DNA of 64,000 nt from the NCBI RefSeq assembly GCF_030272615.1, contig NC_081405.1, forward strand, positions 607,277,677 to 607,341,676, read 5' to 3'. Each line of letters starts with the position of its first letter. Position 1 is the first letter of the stretch. Of this stretch, positions 23,870-36,087 are shown piece by piece. The notes beneath the pieces are model-generated. The model saw nothing but the letters and a program-made list of their open reading frames with translations. It ran no database searches and was not told where the DNA came from. Source of the stretch: Cryptomeria japonica (taxonomy: Eukaryota; Streptophyta; Pinopsida; Cupressales; Cupressaceae). A program made the position numbers and the translations under genes.

Positions 23870-24690
23870 GATCAATGTTTTGTATCTTATCTTCTAAAAA
23901 AAAAAATATACTTTAACAAAGGTGGACAATCTTAGTTGATGAGCAGATGTGTTAGATGTGAATGAGCACATCATATTAAATTTATTGATTAAAGGTAGGA
24001 TCTTGCTCAAATATCATATCATCTTAGATTTTATGACCATAGATAGGATCTTCACCAAAATATTAGACTAGGTTGAATGTGATGATCACAAATAGGATCC
24101 TGATTTTTTGGTAGCTTGTTTCATATTGCTTTAAAATTTTGTCATGGCATAGATCCAATGGTTCATAAAATGGGCTGTGAGCTTGGATAGGGATAGGAGA
24201 TTAGTGAGTGGAATTATAATTTTGGCAATGTAATAATATATTCTGTACAAGAAGCTCTTGAGTGAGATTAATGGGTGATGGAGTGTGTGATGGTGAGAGA
24301 TGTTTTGATGGTGTCAGATTAGTGTTGTGATGGGAGGTAATGCTATTTTTTTTCACATTGGAGCTTAAGATCCTTTTTTATTAGTCCTTAAAAGAATTCA
24401 CAAAAGGTGAATTCATTGGATGGAATTTTCAATTGAGACAAATTAAATCTCAATAATATAGATGGATGAAGGATTGTGATAGTATATGGAGGTTACAAGG
24501 ATTTTAGATATGTATGGGTGATAAGGATTAGGGATATAGTTTGGCATTAAAGAAGCCTTTGGGTGAATGATTGTTCTCCCTTGTAAAATGAAAGAGGACA
24601 ACCAATAGGTAGCTATTTGAAATAATAGTTAGAGTGAATATTTTCTTCAATTATTAAGATATACCCATCTATGTCATTCTTACCTTTTCT
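23870..24690. repeat. Direct repeat A
   Basis: This segment aligns with 25620-27785 once the solo LTR at 26129-27309 is removed. Shared words include GGACAATCTTAG, TCACAAATAGGATC and TGGTGAGAGATGTTTTGA, in the same order, and the match continues to AGAGGACAACCAATAGGTAG near 24595. Copy A keeps the uninterrupted site (GGATAGGAGATT, 24191) where copy B holds the LTR. No coding signal is seen. Confidence 0.75.
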
Positions 24691-24714
24691 CTAAAAATAT
24701 AGCCCTTAATATAT

Positions 24715-24850
24715 GAAACTGATGGCAACATGGTACATGCTTCTTTTATGGAACTTAGATTACATTGACTCTTGGTTTACTCATTACATCTAAATTATGT
24801 TAAAACATGAATTTAGTCAACTAAAACAAGCAAACAGTAAATAAACCCTC
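24715..24850. repeat. Family R fragment
   Basis: The words GATGGCAACATGGTACATGC and CTCTTGGTTTACTCATTACA match family R copies near 22417 and 30705. The fragment is about 130 bp. Confidence 0.6.
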
Positions 24851-25330
24851 TAAAAAATATAGCCCTTAATATATGAAAGCTCATTAAGTGCTTTGGATTT
24901 TGGTATTTGGTCCTACTCCTCATGTTTGATGGTGAATCTCTCTCAGTTATGTCTTAATTCTCTCCAATTTTGTTTAGACGTAGTTGCAGGTTGAGCATAG
25001 CTCTCCGCTTTACCAAATGTTGCTTAATTTTGTTGTCTCTCTAGCTTTATATTTTCTATATTGTTCTAGTTAGATTCCATATAATTTGGGTCTATAGTGG
25101 GTTTGGGTTTTGTAAGAGCCATGCTCTCCTAATCTTGGTTTCGGTCTACTTCTCGGTTCACCAGCTCTATACCCATGACATTCACAGACGAAGCTAGGCT
25201 TTTTGTTCTTTTGATTTTTTTATCAATCTCCATAACCTCTTTGTATATGTTTTTTATAATTTATATAATATTTATGCACTTGCTCTTTACCGTAAAATAA
25301 AAAAAAATCACATGCAAGGGGAAATGCACC
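24851..25330 (+). other. Possible retroposon 3' end with A-rich tail
   Basis: T-rich, gene-free sequence ends in CTTTACCGTAAAATAAAAAAAAA near 25285-25310, which resembles the 3' untranslated end and tail of a LINE or other polyadenylated retroposon. No coding part was recognised upstream. Confidence 0.3.
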
Positions 25331-25619
25331 TAAGAGTGATAATTTTTCTCTTCTAAAAGGGGTATCTTCTCTTCCTTGATAGGTGCAATAAGTTATAATA
25401 TAAATTCTATGCTACTTAGGTTGATTCACAATTAGAATAGCTTATGACTTAAAACAACAAGCACATATACAAACACGCACTAAGAACCATATAGCTCGAG
25501 GCTCCTATGAAGAAAGAGTTGCAACTTAGAAAAATAGAAACAAGGCCCTATTGTTGAACCCATATGTTTGATACCATGTGTAAGGACCTAAATTATATTA
25601 CAATATGAAATAACACATA

Positions 25620-26714
25620 ATAAAGTATCAATATTTCACATCTTATCTTCTACAAAAATATTTACTTTGAGAAAAATGGACAATCTTAGGTGATAGGATA
25701 TTGGGAGTTTCTCCTTCTTAATGATTGTTGTTGATAGATAACTTTTGTGGTTGATGTGATTCATTTCATATTCTCTATTAACACATTCAATATGATCCAT
25801 ACCATTTATTTGATCATCTATGTGTTGAAAGAAGGCAAGTGTCTTATATTGGAATATGAAGGTTGTTGGGCTATGATGGGATTAGGTTGATTTTTTTGTT
25901 AGATGTAGATAAGTAGATAATATTAAATTTAGGATCTTGGTCAAATATTGTATCACATCAGATTTCATAACCATAGATAGCATCTTCGTCAAAATATTAG
26001 ATTAGCTTGAATTTCATGATCACAAATAGGATCTCAATTTTTTTGGAGCTTGTTTTATATTTCTTTAGAATTGTCTCTTAGCATAGATCGAAGTTTAAAA
26101 AATGGAATGTGAGTTTGGATAAGGATAGTGTTGGCATTTTTGTTGTTTATGTTGTGATTGTCATTGATGGACACACACTTGTATTGAGATCCCCTTTATA
26201 TGTATGAGCTCATGCTCAACCGGTATTTGTTCCAACTGGTATGTTGTATACTAGTCTTTAGACTAGTGGTGATTTTGCAGAATGTGTTTCCTGGTCTGAA
26301 GCGGCATGTCGACCCCAAGCGGTTCGTAGATCACAAGCAGTACGAGGGAGCAAAGCAACACAACACGTTCTTACCAGTCTTCATTATTTGTCAAACCAAC
26401 AACCGGTATTTTGTATGAACTGGTAATACTCTGTGAAGAGTTACCAACCGACATTTTGTGATGAGTTACCAATCCACCGATTGTTTGATAGTCCCGACAC
26501 ATAGACGGTGCTTTTTGTGTCATGTTACTGAGTATGTCTAGATTCATTGAACCTAGGAAATTGTAATGTAATCCTATTGGACCGACATGAAATCATATTC
26601 CTTTAAAAGGACATCATGTCTAGGGTTTTAAGTTGCTGCTGGAAGGGTTAATGTTGTGCTAGGGTTTAAGGTGGAAGTTGAGAATGATCTTATCTGAGAA
26701 GATCAAGTTGTAAC

Positions 26715-26745
<31 letters not shown>

Positions 26746-27785
26746 AGACTGAAGTAATGCTGGAATGCATTAGTTGTGAGCAATATTGGATCTAACCAAG
26801 CAGTTTGTGCTATTAGATAGATCAAACACTTGTTGATTACTCACATCTTTGACAAGTCTGTAGCCCTTAACTGGGTAGGCCTCAAAGCCTTTGTAAAATC
26901 CTCTAACAAGGTGGTTCACACATGTGAATCTAAAATCCTCTAACAAGGTAGTCTTTAATCGGACTTATCTCCTAACAGAGATTGAGATTCCTAACAGGAT
27001 TTGTTCTGGTGAAGACCATTGTAAGACCTTAACTGGTCCAACCTTAACTGGTCTGGTTTCTATTCTGCAAATAGTGATTTGTGAGTTCCATCTCACCGTG
27101 GTTTTTCCCAGTTGGGTTTCCACATCAAATATCTTGTGTTATGGTTGTATTGCTTTTGTGGGTGAATGCTTTATTCGCATTTTGGTTTGCATGTGTGGTA
27201 ACCGGTCTGACTGTTAGACTGCTTTACTAGTTTACCTTTAGACTGTGTAAGTGCTTTAGTGCAGTAATTTTTGGCATACTAATTCACCCCCCCCTCTTAG
27301 TATTCATCAGATAGGTGATTCTCAAATGGACTTGTAATTCTCGCATGGTAATAATATATTATGTATAGAAAGATCTTGAGTGAGCTCAATAGGTGATGGA
27401 TTGCATGATGGTGAGAGATGTTTTGACGAAATCAAATTAGTTTTGTGATGGGAGAGAATTTTTTTTCATATTATAAGTTAAGATTATTTTATATTAGTCA
27501 TTGAATGAATTTTTAGATTGAGACAGATTAAATTGCAATGATATAGATAGATGAAGGATTAAGTTATGATATGGAGACTCAAAGGCTTCCTTGATTTTGT
27601 GATGGGGATGAAGATTTTAGAAATGGATGGGTGATAAGGATTTGGGATATGGTTTAGCATTGAAGAATTGTTCTCCCTTGTAAACCACAAGAGGACAACC
27701 AATAGGTAGTTGATTGAAATAATAGTTAAAGCAAATACTGCTTTCAATTATTAAGATATATCTAGCTATGCCATCCTTACATTTG
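25620..27785. repeat. Direct repeat B, interrupted by a solo LTR
   Basis: It matches direct repeat A on both sides of the LTR insertion (25620-26128 and 27310-27785). The two copies are diverged, with many substitutions and small indels, so the duplication is old. The LTR is present only in this copy and therefore came later. Confidence 0.75.
26129..27309 (+). mobile_element. Solo LTR, copia-like (1181 bp)
   Basis: The sequence begins TGTTGGCATTTTTG and ends CTTAGTATTCATCA. It is flanked by a perfect 5-bp target duplication GATAG (26124-26128 and 27310-27314), and no internal region is present. It shares LTR landmarks with the copia element at 3.7 kb: a CACCGTGGTTTTTCCC segment near 27097 and a C-run near the end (27286-27295). 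An (AG)n microsatellite lies at about 26719-26745. It arose by recombination between the two LTRs of a former full element. Confidence 0.9.
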
Positions 27786-28169
27786 CTTAAGACATAGTCT
27801 AGGATTTCATTTTTAAGGGAAAGATCAATGGATACGAGTTTAGGATTGTTAGGGAAGTTTATGCTAGTGGGTTCTTATATTGGAGATAGGGACAGGGATT
27901 TGAGAGATGAATTAGAGATGGGGATATGGGATATGGATTGACGTTGCAGAAGGCTTTTGATGGAATATTGATTTATTTTATAAAGGTTGATAAAGATGAC
28001 CAATAGATATGCATTACGATTAAGAGTATAAATTTTGCTAGCTAGTTATTCATATTTAGGATCAATAGACGGGTAATTAAATCTTATTTTTGGTATGGAG
28101 GATAAATTGATGGGTAACAATCTTATGGCCTTTTGAAATTGATGATAGATAGTTGCATTTATACCTTAT
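27786..28169. other. No gene recognised
   Basis: AT-rich sequence with several GATGG/GGGATA words reminiscent of the end of repeat B. It leads to the 19-bp target duplication of the next insertion. Confidence 0.4.
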
Positions 28170-28188
28170 GAATTAGTTATTTCTAGTT

Positions 28189-29459
28189 TTGGATTAAGGC
28201 AAAAACATGTTTTGAAGGGACCTCGAAACCCTTTACAAAATGATTCTAAGAGGTATAGAATAAAAAAGAAACATCCAAAACAAAATGGGCTGCAAGGATA
28301 GGCATAAAAAGCGGCAGCCAAAGAGACAACAAAAGCCCAGTCGGGCACAAAATATAGCAGAAAGACCAAACCCAGACACATAAAGAACCAAAAACAAAAA
28401 ACAACCCATTTATATTATGCTTCTAAGGGTCTTAGTGACCTCAGCCTCAAGGGCATTCATGGTATCAACAACAACCTTCATAGCTTTATGATCCAAATTC
28501 TGAAAGGCCGCCTTTTTCTTCATTTTCCCTCGGGTCCTTTTGCAGGGTCCTTCACCACTTTGAGCCGCGTTGGCTTCATCACCAATAACAACAACAACAA
28601 CCTTATTTGGTTGTTCCAGACTATTCACCATGGTATTCATAACCATTGTAGTCTATTTAACAATTTTATGACTGCTAAGCATAATGGTATTGAGGGTGTC
28701 TTGGATCTTGTTGTAGCCTTCCTCAACATAGGTGATGCGTTCCTCTAGCCTTTTCTTCAACTGATCAACCCCTTCCCCTATTTTCTTGATACAGTCCATG
28801 ACCGACTTCTTCTCATCCCCAATCCAATTCCCTTGATTATTTTGATTACCAAGAGAAGAACCATTAGGGAGAGAGTCCATTTTGCTTCCTAGATCTCTTT
28901 GGTTAATCCAGATATCATTAAGTTCATGAAACAACCACATGAACAAACTGAAGGTGTCAATTGCATGATCATGATCCATCTGCAACACAATTTCATAATC
29001 CTCCCACTTATAATTTAGCTCATTAGTTTTGGGATGAAAGTTTTCAATACCAACCACACTCACATTACCAGTCTCCTTATAGGATGGAGGAGAGGTTGAG
29101 ACATTAGGGGTTTCAGGGTTCTTAGCATCATCTGCTTTCTCACTAGAAGAGGGGGAGCCATTCTCAGCCAAAGTAGAGGAGGAGGACATAACACTATTCT
29201 TATGACCTTTGGAACCCTTCCCCATCTTGGGTTTAGAGCTTGAAGGAATTTCCATTTTATCTTTTTTTTAGGGGAGGGGGAGTCTCATCAGACCCAGACC
29301 TAGAGGCATCATTATCATTATTCTCAAAAGAAATGTGGATAAAATCATTAGGGGGAGGAAGAGAAAAAAAATGAGCGTCAATAAGGACCAACGGGCATTC
29401 ATGCATGATGAGAAACTTAGCAGGGTTCTTACGGTGGTCACTGAAATTAGCCATTCTTA
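28189..29459 (-). mobile_element. 5'-truncated LINE 3' fragment with 19-bp TSD
   Basis: The insertion is bounded by perfect 19-bp direct repeats GAATTAGTTATTTCTAGTT (28170-28188 and 29460-29478), the mark of target-primed reverse transcription. On the minus strand it contains part of an ORF (next entry), a T-rich 3' UTR and a 3' end. That end reads TTGTAAAGGGTTT, then a GGTCCCTTCAAAAC block, and closely matches the 3' end of the LINE at 57.1 kb. It starts inside the ORF, as expected for 5' truncation. Confidence 0.85.
28410..29454 (-). pseudogene. C-terminal part of LINE downstream ORF (ORF3)
   Basis: On the minus strand a first piece (29454-29257) contains NPAKFLIMHECPLVLID. This resembles the NPSSLIFHCGLLLLIYEH stretch in the ORF at 55.3-57.0 kb. 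A +1/-1 shift in an A-run near 29256-29265 leads to the second piece (29255-28410). That piece is a Ser/Lys-rich linker, an acidic stretch, a coiled-coil segment (about 28820-28670), a TAG at 28653-28655, and a basic tail containing KRTRGKMKKKAA. The other copy has KRTRASVKKAMA at the same place before its stop. Function unknown. The arrangement suggests an RNA-binding or assembly protein, by analogy only. Confidence 0.65.
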
Positions 29460-29704
29460 GAATTAGTTATTTCTAGTTGCTTCTTTTTTATTTTGTTAAT
29501 ATAAATATTTTGACTCAATGATATTGTAATTAGATAATTCTTTCTATAGTTAATATTTTTGTGTTACCATTTGTGCTATTATTTCAATATTAAATTATTT
29601 AGATATCACTTTTAATCCTTCATATGAAATTAATATATCTTAAATTGCTTTACATAAAATATATAATCTTTATTTATAAAATATTTATAACTCCGAATGT
29701 ATCT

Positions 29705-30930
29705 TAATACACATGATAACCATATTCAGTACGTTAGGTTTCCATCATATATATCTATGTCCATTTCAATAGAATTAACATATATAATCCATTTGGTCAT
29801 TGACACTTGGGTAAAAAATCAAAAGAAGAGTAACATGCTGACTAATTACTTTTGAAGAAGGATATTGTAGCCTTAGATTATGATACATAGTCAACCCATC
29901 ATGATTGATGGGTTCCAACAAACTCCCCATAACAAAATCAAACATTATAGACTAGCCTTAGATTATGATATATAGTCAACTTTCATGGTTGATGGGTTCC
30001 AACAAACTCCCTATAACAAAACTAAACAACATAGACATTTTTAAAAGTCTTATTCAAATTTCTAAGTACACTGATCAAGATCCTAAAGAGTAAATGTCAT
30101 GTGAATATCATTAATCAATCTCTATATCTATAATTAAACCTATTTCTACCACAACTTTATGCTATTTTAATTACTAAATCTACAATTTCATCGTCTATTT
30201 CTATAAACTTGGACAAATATTCACTCTAGCAATTTGATCGATTTCTTATCGTCGAATTACAAGACTGTTCCGTCAATTACCTTTGTCTCTCTGCTTTGGT
30301 TGAGATTTCTTTCTCTCAATAAGCTCCGTGACATTAGATGCAATTCACTCCAATAGCTCTCCTTGATCTCTACAATGCACACATTAAATGTAATATTCAA
30401 TTATATATGCACACTATTACTTAGCAGGATATTGATAAAAAACCTACATTCAAATCAGATGGTTTAAATCATATATATTAGGGTTTGAATTTTATGCTTA
30501 AAACTATTAAACATTCAGAATTGATTGACATTTTCTAAACTTAATATTTTGTTTAATGTGTGTGATTTAAGACTAGCCAATTTAAACTGAACAGTTAATC
30601 TCGTTATCTAAGAAAATACACTAGAAAAACAATTTTTTAAAATCTACAGAAAACTAAGACATTACCAAACTTCTCTCCTCACATTTGAGGTATCAAAAGA
30701 AATTGATAGCAACATGGTACATGCTGTTTTTATAGGGTTTATATTACATCGAGTCTTGGTTTACTCATTACATCTGAATAAAGTTAAAAAATGAATTTCA
30801 TTAACTGAAACAAATGAGCAATGCATCCTTTGCATCAAGTTGTAACAAAAAATAAAGAGAGGTTTGAAGGGCTCTTAACACTTATATGGAACTTTTGAAG
30901 TGGCAAATGGTCCAAATTTTGTTGAAATGG
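29705..30930. repeat. Dispersed repeat family R, copy 2
   Basis: It follows family R copy 1 in order, from CACATGATAACCATATTCAG near 29711 to TTGAAGTGGCAAATGGTCCA near 30893. A segment near 30475-30590 is absent from copy 1. It contains the 85-bp tandem duplication listed next. No coding signal. Confidence 0.7.
29871..30040. repeat. 85-bp tandem duplication inside family R
   Basis: CCTTAGATTATGATACATAG at 29871 recurs as CCTTAGATTATGATATATAG at 29956. Each is followed by the TGGGTTCCAACAAACTCCC block. Copy 1 of the family has the block once. Confidence 0.75.
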
Positions 30931-31350
30931 AATTCTTATGATTATGTATGTCCCTATTATGTTGTTTTAGATGTATCAAGATTGGTCTATAATTATATAT
31001 TGTATAATATTTGATGATTTATAAATGAATGATGAATGTCTTTAAATGGAACAATATAATACTCAAATTCATGTCTGTGCTAAGTCAACTCATAATGACT
31101 AGTGAAAAGATTCGCAAGATTTAAATTTTAAATTAGAAGATCAAAGTTGAAATTTGTATATGTAGAATTGACTTGACGTTAACACTACATTTGCATGTAT
31201 GAACCTACATGATAAATAATGATGACAACAAACTAAAATAATATCAAGAACTAAGTTTTATCCAAAAATGTCATTTTTAAATTTATTATTATAGAAAAAT
31301 ATTCTAAGAAAATAAATCCAAAGCATAACAAATAAATATATAGATATACA
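30931..31350. other. No gene recognised
   Basis: AT-rich sequence between family R and the compound microsatellite. Confidence 0.4.
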
Positions 31351-31364
31351 ATTTTGACTATTAA

Positions 31365-32134
<770 letters not shown>

Positions 32135-32169
32135 AACACACAAATTTCAACATCACACTTAACCTTTAA

Positions 32170-33000
32170 AAAAATTGATTGTTCTTTAGAAATGACCATT
32201 AAATTTAGTTTTTTGTAGCATCTCATGTAAAAAAAAAACATTTTTTGTTTAATTTTTATTATTATTTTACTTTTATATAATTAGATTGTTAAATTGAAAA
32301 AAAATAACGCCTCAATATATCGTCACATAATTTATATTTGCTAATGCTAGTTGTTTGTAAAACTCAAAGAACAAATCAAACCTTAATACTAACCTCAATG
32401 AACAAATTTAACCCTAACCTTAAATAATTTACAACCTAGCTATATCTTAATATTATTAAATTTAATCTATATATAGATTAGATTAGTGTTAGAGTTAGTG
32501 TTAGGGTTGAATTAGTTTTATAGATTCATATAGTAACTATAACATACACAATAAAATGGAAACTTATTTCTTATATTTTGTTTGAAAGGATTTCATCAAA
32601 ATAGAAACTTGTCATTTTAAGGTAGTTTGAAAGAATTTAAATATATGTGCAAGTTCTTATATCCATTGCAAATTTGGCAAATTATATTAAGATATACTAG
32701 CGTGCATATATATCAAAAATTATATTTTATGTAATTCAAATATAATATATTCACAATTATATATATTTTTATTAATGCTTCTATTAAACCTTCCATTCAC
32801 AATGTTGCTTTCTGGTTTGAAGAAGTCCTTTAAAGGAGAAGATAAATCTAAGATTAATATAATAAATTGCCTCTAACAAACTCAATAAAATAGAAACTTA
32901 TCTTTTAAATGAAATTTCCTATACAAACATATTTTAGCTTGTAGTGATGTGTCCTTTTTAACTTAGATAAAAAAATCTATTTACTTGTACCTTTCAATTC
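32170..33000. other. No gene recognised
   Basis: AT-rich sequence with no recognisable coding or repeat landmark beyond short A/T runs. It ends where LINE RT sequence on the minus strand begins. Confidence 0.45.
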
Positions 33001-33039
33001 ATAATACCAAAATAGCCCCACAAAAAAAAATCCTTGAGG

Positions 33040-34974
33040 ACTGCTATTCACCAGGACATAATATCGAGGGGTACAAATACAACCCTTGACCCACTCAATC
33101 CATCTTTGACAATAACTAAAATTCCACAAAAACAAAAAATCCCATCTAATCTTATCATAAGCCTTTTGATATCCAGTTTAATAATCATGCTATCTGTTTG
33201 TACAATTTTAACTAAATGAATAGCTGCATGAGCTATTATAATGCCTTCTACAATAGACCTATTCAGGGAAAAGCCACTTTTCTCTTTAGAGATGACCCAG
33301 TCCAAAGTTCTTTTCAATCTATTAGCTATCGCTCTATAAACAACTTTGTATACCGTAATACACAGTGAGATGGGCCTTAAATCATCAAAAGGTACAACCT
33401 CATTTTTCTTGGGAATATGAGAAATAAAAGTGTTATTTAAGTCTTTCAACAAAAATCCATTGACACGAGATTCCTCTACAACAAGCCTTAAATATTCAAC
33501 AAATAAATCATAGAACTTTTAAAAAAACACAACAAGGAAACCATCTGGGCTAGGGGCTTTATCTCCAACTAGAGCAAAGAGAGCCTCCTTCACTTCCTCC
33601 AAAGAAACAAAATTAATTAGCATATCATTTTGAGGTTGCATAATGCAGTTTGGTATTACATTCCAAATGCCAACATCATCCTCAATATGCATATTCTCAT
33701 CTATCAAAATCCTTTGGAAATATTTGGTAGCCTCCACATTAGATTCCTTTTTGATCCATCACTAACTTACCATTTTTGTTCTGAATAGAGAAAATTTTGT
33801 TGGTAGACCTTCTTGCCTTCACCAAGTTAAGAAAGAATTTGGTGTTTATGTCCCCATCTTTCAACCACATTCCATAAGACTTCTGTCACTAGAAAATTTC
33901 CTTCCTCAACAAAATTTCATTATATTCCCAATGCAAACATTTTTCCTCATCAAAATCAGCCCTAGACATACCCACTTGAATTAGTCTATTGTGAAGATCC
34001 TCTAATTTCCCTCCATATGCGCTGGGCCAAGGAAACAACCTTTCAATCCGGTATTTCTCGGTAAAGATGTATTTGAATTTCTCTCTGTTCTATTTTTTAA
34101 ACCACTCTTTTAAAAATTGTAACTTCTTGAAGAAAATGAAAGCTTGATTCCCAAAGAGAATTGGAGCATTCTTGCACCAAACTTTAATGAGTTTTCTAAA
34201 ACCATCTGCCCTGAGACACATGATCTCAAACTTGAACGAGCACCCAAGAGGTACAAAATCCTCTTGTATGATAATAATGATTGGATAGTGATCAGAGCCA
34301 TGTAAAGGTAAAATATCTGCTTCAACAACCCATGGTTGCTCAGCCCAATCACCAGTGAAAAAAATCGATCAAAGTTTTCAGCAATGCTTGAGAAACCAAC
34401 CCGCCAATTTGTCCAAGTAAAAACCCCTGTCTTAAAATTGGTCTCCATCAAAGCATTCTCAATGAAAAAATCACTGCTCAAGGTTGTTTTGCACATGACT
34501 AAACCGTTTAGATCCACCTATTTTTTCTTCTGGGATTAAGGTGGCATTAAAATCACCACCTAAAACAAACACCTCATCACCCAAATCTGATAACAACCTA
34601 GGAATATGACACCATAAATTTCTTTTACAAACTATGCTAGTGGGACCATAGATGTTGAATAGTTTAAAGGCTTTATGCAACATTTTCAAAAATACCCTCA
34701 CCCATTGCTAGTTCTTCTCTTGCTTGATCATTAGAACATCCACTGTAGAGCCATTCCAAAGAATGCCAAGTCCCCTAGAAGTACCTTCAACCTCCATAAA
34801 AAGGCCCCCCCAACATGGAAATCCAACTTGAAAATGTTGAATCTCATCACCTTTTAACTTGGTTTCTTGAATTAAAAAAATATCCTGCCATGAGTGATCT
34901 ATACATCTTTTGATCAGTCTCTTCTTGTCAGGGGCATTGTAGCTAGGGTTGACATTTTACAAAAGTAACTTCAT
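33040..34974 (-). pseudogene. LINE ORF2: endonuclease and partial RT
   Basis: The ATG is at 34974-34972. On the minus strand the endonuclease shows LIQETKL (about 34875), FNIYGPTSIV (about 34650), VLGGDFNATL (about 34570) and a catalytic SDH (34296-34288). Then come the spacer WLKDGDINTKFF (about 33860) and the RT start: PSPDGF (about 33545), DDLRPISLCITVYKVVY (33390-33340), KLDIKR (about 33180). Stops and frameshifts separate the pieces. The FADD/YADD catalytic motif is beyond the broken end, so no active RT can be made. Confidence 0.82.
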
Positions 34975-35225
34975 TTCTTTTGGGAAAAGACATAGCCTTT
35001 TCCAACTCTCAATTTTGTTTGACCTTTAGCACTTCCAACAAGCTCTAGTCGAACCTTGTTCGGTTTTGATCCTCTTGGTTTCTTTTCACCAACCTTTATT
35101 TTCTCTTGTGCAAAATATTACTGATTTAGAGACCTTATCCCCAAGATTCCAATTTTAGCTTGAAAACCTAAATCTCCCAAATCTTTAGCCTCCTCCCCTT
35201 CATCTTGAGATTATAAAAATTCCTT

Positions 35226-36082
35226 TCAAGGAGAAACTAAATCTTTCAATTTCTCATATGTGAAATTAAGGGTTCTAATTTGAGAAATCTGAATGTCCTT
35301 AAAGACCCCATCATCATAGATATCTAAATTATCACCATCAAAATCAAGATTCAAATAAGGACCTCCAATGTCTATTGGTTCAGTGCTAGTAGGTTTTAAT
35401 GTTCTCCCCGTTGAAGTATCTTCACCCATTGACTTATTCACACCATCCACTAAATCCACATCCATTATCGTCCTTTCATTACAACTTGTTCTCATCTCCT
35501 TATTAGGTATTTTTGAGCTCTTCTCAACCATCTCTTGACTGTCTTGCTTAAAGTTATCCATCTCATTTACAAAAGTAGAATTTTCCTTCTCAAAAAAGGA
35601 ATTAGAACCAATATGTATTGCTTTAGCAAGAATATCATTTACATCTTGCATTGCACCATCTAAATTGGGGGCGACTTCTATCTCAAGGCGACCATTGTCA
35701 TCTGAATTATTGCCTTGCTTCAAAGAGGTTCCATTCTCCTCCAAAGCCCCTTCACTCAATTTGATCAATAATTATTGTAGATTATTTTGCATCAAACCCT
35801 TACCTTTCGAGTATTTCATACATTCTCCATTCGTGTGCACTTTTTCTTACATATCAAGCATATGTCCGTGAGCTCTTTAACTTCGATTGCTTGTTGCCAT
35901 ATTCCCTCCCCCGATTTTAGTTCTATAGTTTTTGGAAGGGGATGAATAGACTAGCGCATAATACAAATTATTGCATACATACTAAAATACTTAGACTCCA
36001 AACCTTTATCTTCTTTCAAGAAAACACCCAATTTGTTCCCAATAATTTTGAGAGTTTCAACATCCCAATATTCATCAGGGAG
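35226..36082 (-). pseudogene. LINE ORF1, C-terminal part
   Basis: On the minus strand it starts NLPDEYWDVETLKIIGNKLG (DUF4283-like). Next is a retroviral-type CCHC knuckle, CLIC...H....C, broken by a one-base shift in an A-run near 35846. An acidic, low-complexity tail follows, open from 35768 to 35226. ORF1 proteins of plant LINEs bind the element RNA. The last 180-codon piece lies about 250 bp upstream of the ORF2 start, the usual layout. Confidence 0.72.
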
Positions 36083-36087
36083 GTTAT

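Noticed and set aside
28488-28748. Plus-strand frames opposite the 28-kb LINE ORF3 fragment
   Set aside because: They are shadows of the minus-strand frame, which has the coherent protein features and the matching homologue.
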